A stretch of 40,807 nt of DNA from Eubacteriaceae bacterium (GTDB taxonomy: Bacteria; Bacillota; Clostridia; Lachnospirales; Lachnospiraceae): positions 1-40,807 of the forward strand of contig CAJTFB010000034.1 in NCBI GenBank assembly GCA_910575665.1, read 5' to 3'. Made by a program: the position numbers and the translations under genes. Positions 37,045 through 40,807 of the stretch are shown here, piece by piece. How positions within the stretch are numbered: position 1 is the first letter of the stretch; each line of letters starts with the position of its first letter. Under the pieces are notes generated by a model. That model ran no database searches and was not told where the DNA came from. It saw nothing but the letters and a program-made list of their open reading frames with translations.

Positions 37045-38550
37045 ATGCAAAATCCAATTATGAAGTGTGACTACCCGGATCCTGATGTGATCCGGGTTAA
37101 TGATACCTATTATATGCTCAGCACCACCATGCATTATTTTCCGGGTGGCGCTATTCTGCGTTCCTATGACCTGATAAACTGGGAGCTCGTCAATTATCTG
37201 TATGATATCTTGGAAGATACAGAAGCTGCCCGGCTGGCAGACAACAGGGGAATCTATGGACAGGGCATGTGGGCTCCCTGCCTGCGCTATCACGCCGGCA
37301 CTTTTTATGTTTGCTTCGTGGCAAATGACGTCCACAAAACCTATCTTTTTTATACAACGGACATCGAAGGCTCCTGGAAACACCAGGAGATCGAAGGCTT
37401 TTATCACGATGCCTCACTTTTATTTGATGAAGACCGAGTATATATCGTGTATGGAAATACTGAGATCTACATAACAGAACTAAAACCGGATCTCAGTGGT
37501 CCGCTGGATGGCGGCCTTCAACGTTTGCTGCTAAAGGATACTGGTAAGATCCGTCTGGGATATGAAGGAACCCATATTTACCACATCAATGGTAAATACT
37601 ATCTCTTTTTTATCCATTGGCCAGACACTGGCAGCCAGCGCCGTACCCAGGCATGTTTCGTGTCGGATTCCCTGACTGGCGAATTCCAGGGCAAAGATGT
37701 ATTGGATGATGACATGGGCTTTCACAATCAGGGAGTTGCCCAAGGCGGTATCGTAGATACTCCGGATGGCAGGTGGTTTGCCATACTCTTTCAAGATAGT
37801 GGCGCGGTGGGAAGGATTCCGATATTAATTCCCGTAAAATTTGAAGATGATTTTCCGGTATTTGGTGACCGCGGTGTGGTACCAAGAGAGATTCATCTTC
37901 CCTCCCTTCGGCCAGAGCATTCCTATGAGTCTCTTTTTACCAGTGAATTTACGGACGAAAACGGAAATTTGAAATTACAATGGCAGTGGAACCATTTGCC
38001 AGATCCTACGCTTTATAAACTTTTATCCACAACATATACGATACAGACCGACAAGTTATCCACAAATATTCCACAAGCTGTGAATACTTTAACCCAAAGA
38101 ACACGTTATCCACAAACAAAGGCCTCTGTAACACTCGACGCCTCCCAGTTAAAGGACGGAGATGTAGCTGGTCTTTGCGCCTTTCAGAGCAGTTATGCAC
38201 ATTTGGCTGTCACCAAGGAAAACCAGCAATATTTTCTCATCCTCACAGAACGGAATGTGGGAGACATACCCCAGAACATGACGGACAAAGATACTTTGCC
38301 AGGAAATGAAACCTTTCGACTGCCGCTGGATGGCCCCATCGTCTCTCTCTGCATGACGGCAGATTTTTCCGACATGAAAGATGAGGTTCAGTTTTCTTAT
38401 CTGAAAGATGACAACTGGCGCTCTGTGGGCACCCCTCACAAACTTGCCTTTACATTAGATCATTTTACGGGCTGCCGGGTAGCGCTTTTTATGTACAGCA
38501 CAAAGACCATTGGCGGAAGCTGCACCTTTTCTGATTTTCATTATTATTAG
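37045..38550 (+). CDS. Glycoside hydrolase family 43 protein (beta-xylosidase/arabinofuranosidase type)
   Basis: A 501-residue GH43 enzyme. The five-bladed propeller occupies about residues 1-300 with the likely catalytic triad: base Asp12 in YPDPDV, pKa-modulating Asp122 in YHDASLLF, and acid Glu174 in GYEGTHI. A C-terminal beta-sandwich (GH43_C2-like, about 305-501) follows. There is no signal peptide, so it acts inside the cell on imported short xylo- or arabino-oligosaccharides. The ATG at 37045 follows AAAAGGAA. It starts 47 nt after the DAHP synthase gene with no terminator between them, so it may be read from the same promoter although the functions are unrelated. Confidence 0.9.
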   Translation: MQNPIMKCDYPDPDVIRVNDTYYMLSTTMHYFPGGAILRSYDLINWELVNYLYDILEDTEAARLADNRGIYGQGMWAPCLRYHAGTFYVCFVANDVHKTYLFYTTDIEGSWKHQEIEGFYHDASLLFDEDRVYIVYGNTEIYITELKPDLSGPLDGGLQRLLLKDTGKIRLGYEGTHIYHINGKYYLFFIHWPDTGSQRRTQACFVSDSLTGEFQGKDVLDDDMGFHNQGVAQGGIVDTPDGRWFAILFQDSGAVGRIPILIPVKFEDDFPVFGDRGVVPREIHLPSLRPEHSYESLFTSEFTDENGNLKLQWQWNHLPDPTLYKLLSTTYTIQTDKLSTNIPQAVNTLTQRTRYPQTKASVTLDASQLKDGDVAGLCAFQSSYAHLAVTKENQQYFLILTERNVGDIPQNMTDKDTLPGNETFRLPLDGPIVSLCMTADFSDMKDEVQFSYLKDDNWRSVGTPHKLAFTLDHFTGCRVALFMYSTKTIGGSCTFSDFHYY

Positions 38551-38728
38551 TATGAAAGTAAAGCCAGGCGGCCGAGCATGTCGAATGCTTGCATATGAAC
38601 ATGCTCGGACATTTGGCGCACCATCTGAATGAGCAAATAAGGCAATAGCCTGGATTGCGATTGCAGGTGGCGATTGCAAGAGTGCATGGCACGGAGCAAT
38701 CGACTTTCATATATGAAAGTAAAGCCAG
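38551..38728. repeat. Intergenic repeat element flanked by 17-bp direct repeats
   Basis: TATGAAAGTAAAGCCAG occurs at 38551-38567 and 38712-38728. Between the copies lie a perfect 10-bp inverted repeat, CCGAGCATGT (38572-38581) with ACATGCTCGG (38599-38608), and several GATTGC/GCAATC inverted segments. ACTTTCATATATGAAAGT makes the right end palindromic. No coding frame is visible. It looks like a short non-autonomous or REP-like element inserted directly behind the GH43 stop. Confidence 0.6.
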
Positions 38729-38750
38729 AAAGATTTTCTCTATTTAGGGA

Positions 38751-38779
38751 TTGACTAAATGCATGATTTTATTTAAAAT
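38751..38779 (+). promoter_or_regulatory. Promoter of tRNA-Arg
   Basis: TTGACT (38751-38756), a 17-bp spacer and TAAAAT (38774-38779). A GGTAGCT-ATCA-AGCTACC hairpin (38785-38802) lies between it and the mature tRNA and may guide 5' processing. Confidence 0.7.
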
Positions 38780-38808
38780 AGAAGGGTAGCTATCAAGCTA
38801 CCTGGCAT

Positions 38809-38880
38809 GCTCTCATAGTTAAATGGATATAACAAGCCCCTCCTAAGGGCTAGTTGCAGGTTCGATTCCTGCTGGGAGTA
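38809..38880 (+). tRNA. tRNA-Arg (anticodon CCU)
   Basis: A 72-nt cloverleaf. The D stem is GTTA/TAAC, the anticodon stem AGCCC/GGGCT with loop CTCCTAA (anticodon CCT), the variable loop 4 nt, and the T arm GCAGG-TTCGATT-CCTGC. The acceptor GCTCTCA/TGGGAGT closes with two G-U wobbles (1-72 and 5-68). The CCA end is not encoded. It reads AGG codons. tRNA-Arg genes are frequent integration targets, which fits the mobile remnants that follow. Confidence 0.92.
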
Positions 38881-38913
38881 CTCGCGAAGATATTGAGGAG
38901 TGCAAGGAATAAA

Positions 38914-38959
38914 AAATACAACAATGGGAGCTTGCTCACAAATTGTTGTATTTTTTTTT
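38914..38959 (+). terminator. Terminator of tRNA-Arg
   Basis: ATACAACAAT and ATTGTTGTAT form a stem of 10 bp, followed by nine Ts. Confidence 0.85.
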
Positions 38960-39052
38960 CTTATAGGACGATAGTCCGTGGGATGACCGGCTCTGCCGGG
39001 CATACCGCACGACGAAATATCGCGAATAATGAAGCAATGCAAAGTGAAAAAA

Positions 39053-39095
39053 CCAGAAAAAGTTGAGTTTACTCAAAATTTTTTCTGGATTTTTT
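39053..39095 (+). terminator. Strong rho-independent terminator
   Basis: CCAGAAAAA-TTGAGT and ACTCAA-TTTTTTCTGG pair over about 16 bp, followed by ATTTTTT; an A-run on the other side could make it work in both directions. No gene ends just upstream, so it may be left over from a deleted gene. Confidence 0.75.
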
Positions 39096-39222
39096 GCTTT
39101 ATAGTGCGAAGCACGCAGGCTTGCGGGAGGGGTTTCCCCGCAAGGTTGGCATTGCAAAGATATTGAAGAGTGCAAGGAAGAAATTACTTTGACAAGTTGA
39201 TTTTATATCATCCATAAAAAGA

Positions 39223-39258
39223 TTGCAGGCGGGCAAGAATTCTAGTATAATCACTAGT
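39223..39258 (+). promoter_or_regulatory. Promoter and operator of the toxin-antitoxin operon
   Basis: TTGCAG (39223-39228), a 17-bp spacer and a perfect TATAAT (39246-39251). The -10 lies inside the inverted repeat CTAGT-ATAATC-ACTAG (about 39242-39258). A palindrome on the -10 fits autorepression by the antitoxin complex. Confidence 0.75.
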
Positions 39259-39288
39259 AAAAAAATATATAGAAAGGTGATGCATGTT

Positions 39289-39513
39289 ATGACATCTTTA
39301 AGGCAGGAAACATACCAGCTCTTAGATGAATTCGATGAATCGGAAATGACCAGTGTGTTAACGCTGTTAAAAAACTATAGACACAGTACAAAACAAAACC
39401 AGAACGTAAATGAAGGGTTGGAGAGACTCTGGATTATTGAATCTTTTGCGGCAAGATTGCCAGAGGATTTTAATGAGACGGAAGAGCTGGCAAGAAAGGC
39501 GGTGGATTTATGA
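39289..39513 (+). CDS. Small protein, first gene of a three-gene toxin-antitoxin operon
   Basis: A 74-residue, acidic, helical protein (LRQETYQLLDEFDESEMTSV at the start). It is the first gene behind the autoregulated promoter and its stop overlaps the next start (ATGA), so it is translationally coupled. It has the size and charge of an antitoxin, but I cannot name the family. The ATG at 39289 is 9 nt from AGGTG; an in-frame ATG at 39280 touches that site and is less likely. Confidence 0.6.
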   Translation: MTSLRQETYQLLDEFDESEMTSVLTLLKNYRHSTKQNQNVNEGLERLWIIESFAARLPEDFNETEELARKAVDL

Positions 39514-39710
39514 GCAGTTCAAAAGCTAACATTATTGAAAAACTGAACCACATCTCGAATGACATGAATGAAGAAGAAATTATTGAGCGTTTATATATGC
39601 TGATGCGTTTGGAACACAGCAGAAACCGTTGCGATGAGGAAGGCGTTTACTCGGATGAAGAAGTCGCAGAGCATTTTGCAGTAAAAAGAAAGAGGGTTAC
39701 TCAGGCATGA
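39510..39710 (+). CDS. Probable antitoxin
   Basis: A 66-residue protein encoded directly before the ParE-like toxin and joined to both neighbours by ATGA overlaps, the usual arrangement of type II antitoxin and toxin. It is acidic in the middle (NDMNEEEIIE) with a basic tail (VKRKRV). The EEVAEHFAVKRKRV part could be a helix-turn-helix end, as a DNA-binding antitoxin needs. No family is named with certainty. Confidence 0.65.
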   Translation: MSSSKANIIEKLNHISNDMNEEEIIERLYMLMRLEHSRNRCDEEGVYSDEEVAEHFAVKRKRVTQA

Positions 39711-40006
39711 TGAGATTGGAATGGTCCCCGGATGCTTTGGATGATCTGGACGCCATCTGTGATGCCATTGCTTTGAATGATGAAAATGCCGCCGAGCGGT
39801 TCATTGATCAAATCAGAGCAAAAGCCGGAACCTTACTGACACCTCCCCGAATTGGCATCCAAATTGAAGAATTAGGCGATGACGCATTTCGTGAACTTCA
39901 TTATAGGGGCTACACCATTATATATGAAATCCGTGACAAGGCAATTCGGATTCATGAGGTTTACAACCAGAGACGAATTTTCATCCGTACATATGATAAA
40001 GGATAA
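39707..40006 (+). CDS. ParE/RelE-family toxin
   Basis: A 99-residue toxin. WSPDALDDLDAICDAIALND followed by ENAAERFIDQIRAKAGTLLTPPRIG, ELHYRGYTIIYEIRDKAIRIHEVYNQRR matches the ParE/RelE plasmid-stabilisation fold, with the beta-sheet and conserved Arg residues at the C-terminal end. ParE members poison gyrase and RelE members cut mRNA on the ribosome; the sequence leans to ParE. The start overlaps the antitoxin stop by 4 nt, and a terminator follows at 40014. Confidence 0.85.
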   Translation: MMRLEWSPDALDDLDAICDAIALNDENAAERFIDQIRAKAGTLLTPPRIGIQIEELGDDAFRELHYRGYTIIYEIRDKAIRIHEVYNQRRIFIRTYDKG

Positions 40007-40013
40007 AACATAC

Positions 40014-40043
40014 AGGACGTTGGTTCATGCCAGCGTCCTTTTT
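40014..40043 (+). terminator. Terminator of the toxin-antitoxin operon
   Basis: AGGACGTTGG and CCAGCGTCCT form a 10-bp stem (one G-T pair), followed by five Ts, 7 nt after the toxin stop. Confidence 0.85.
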
Positions 40044-40075
40044 AATGCAAAAAAATAAGAAAAAGGAGAGAAAAA

Positions 40076-40272
40076 ATGAACGTAAAAAATGAACTGGAGA
40101 AAAAAGCCGGAAACAAAAACCCGGTAAAACTAACCAAAAACATGCGATTGCCGACATGATTAAGGCTTTGGAACCAGAGATTGCCAGAGCCCTGCCAAGT
40201 GTCATTACCCCGGAGCGTTTTACGAGGATGGCTCTGAATATTCAAATAGAGAGTTTGAAATTTTCTCTGTAA
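40076..40272 (+). pseudogene. Frameshifted, truncated recT remnant
   Basis: An ATG at 40076 behind AAAGGAGAG opens MNVKNELEKKAG, the usual RecT N terminus, but stops after 27 codons. In another frame, from about 40142, it continues as IADMIKALEPEIARALPSVI then TPERFTRMALNI, a typical start of RecT single-strand annealing proteins from phages and integrative elements. About 10 unrelated codons and a TAA (40270-40272) follow, where IS256-type sequence begins. So the gene has a frameshift and has lost some 75% of its length (RecT is about 270-300 residues). Confidence 0.75.
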
Positions 40273-40807
40273 ATTCAGTTCTTCTATGATAATGATTTGA
40301 AAGGACGGACGACCACACTGGTTTTCCGTCCTTCTTTACTATAATTCCTACAATAATTTCTGTCAATAACGAATACTGGGGAAATCTTAATCTGATAGTC
40401 TGTCAGGAAACATGATAGATAATTCGCCCCTCACTTTTCCCCAGTTCCGCAATGGCATCGTCCATTTCTTCGTCGACTCAAATGTTGCCAGATAGAGTGC
40501 TTTGAGCAATGCCTGTGGGGAGGGGAACACGCTCCGCTGACGGTTCAGCCGCCGGTAGGAAGAATTCAGGCTCTCAATCGCATTTGTGGTGTAAAATGCC
40601 TTCCTGACCTCCGCTGAAAATTTGAAGATGGGGGTAATGACATCCCAGTTCTCATGCCACCTTTTCATGGCATTCGGATACTGTGTTTCCCATTTTTCTG
40701 TTACGTCTTCCAGATAGCCTCTGCCTGCCTGCTCATCCGGAGCGGTGTAGATAATCTTCAGGTCTTTTGCAAAAGCCTTCATATCCTTGTGAGCAACATA
40801 TTTCAAG
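40263..40807 (-). mobile_element. 3' part of an IS256-family insertion sequence (cut by the window edge)
   Basis: It carries the transposase C terminus plus about 115 nt of its downstream end. CTCTGTAAATTCAG near 40265 is my best guess for the terminal inverted repeat; the exact end and any target duplication cannot be fixed because the other end is outside the window. An AAGGACGG/CCGTCCTT hairpin at about 40301-40332 lies between the transposase stop and the end. Confidence 0.6.
40387..40807 (-). CDS. IS256-family transposase, C-terminal part
   Basis: The last 139 or so residues of a mutator-type (IS256) transposase; the 5' part lies beyond the right edge. Diagnostic blocks are FSAEVRKAFYTTNAIESLNS with SYRRLNRQRSVFP, and the final KALYLATFESTKKW. 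The Glu of the DDE triad lies in the NAIESLN block. Nothing visible disrupts this part. The transposase reads toward the recT remnant, so the element probably inserted into recT. Confidence 0.9.
   Translation of the reverse strand, partial: LKYVAHKDMKAFAKDLKIIYTAPDEQAGRGYLEDVTEKWETQYPNAMKRWHENWDVITPIFKFSAEVRKAFYTTNAIESLNSSYRRLNRQRSVFPSPQALLKALYLATFESTKKWTMPLRNWGKVRGELSIMFPDRLSD

Larger units (their letters stand above)
38887..39179. repeat. Pair of 23-bp direct repeats around two terminators
   Basis: AAGATATTGAGGAGTGCAAG plus GAA lies at 38887-38909 and again with one mismatch at 39157-39179. The first copy follows the tRNA by 6 nt. The 250 bp between them holds two terminators (38914-38959 and 39053-39095), a GTGCGAAGCAC hairpin at 39104-39114 and a CTTGCGG...CCGCAAG hairpin at about 39120-39145, but no gene. 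Confidence 0.6.

Overview
The window looks like a chromosomal segment of a gut Firmicute, most likely a Lachnospiraceae member. The protein style of RpoB, RpoC, ThyX and GlgB, sporulation-type genes (a CotS-like kinase, a YtvI-like membrane protein), strong AGGAGG ribosome sites and TTGACA/TATAAT promoters all fit. This is a judgement by eye; no database search was run.

Left part (about 1-11,960, everything on the minus strand): a visibly AT-rich accessory island. In transcription order it holds a broken secreted CBM2-like surface protein gene (11829-9797), a secreted leucine-rich-repeat protein, a small membrane protein, and then six tightly packed genes (8236-266). These are a Cap4-like nuclease, a small middle component, an SMC/ABC-type ATPase, a protein with a DUF1292-like C-terminal domain, a TPR-CHAT protease-like protein and a Sel1-repeat protein. 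The first three have the gene order and features of an ABC-three-component (Lamassu/DdmABC-like) defence system. The last three extend it in a way I do not recognise, and this is the best candidate for an undescribed system. Near-identical regulatory modules (paired GGTAAGGTTT direct repeats, then an extended -10) lie at both ends of the island, one in front of the broken surface gene and one in front of a gene running off the left edge.

Centre (about 12,000-38,550): core chromosome. rpoB-rpoC has its own promoter and terminator and no rplJL beside it. It is followed by a 128-bp palindrome with 144-bp tandem repeats, a DUF1703-type nuclease remnant, two divergent lipoproteins (one a DUF885 metallopeptidase-like protein), an alpha/beta hydrolase, thyX, glgB, a phosphoglucomutase, a PEGA lipoprotein, the CotS-like kinase, the YtvI-like protein and a two-component system. 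On the plus strand come a DAHP synthase and a GH43 glycosidase.

Right end (38,551-40,807): a repeat element, tRNA-Arg(CCU) with promoter and terminator, a three-gene toxin-antitoxin operon with a ParE-like toxin, a frameshifted recT remnant and the 3' part of an IS256-family insertion sequence. This looks like the scar of an integrated mobile element next to a tRNA gene.
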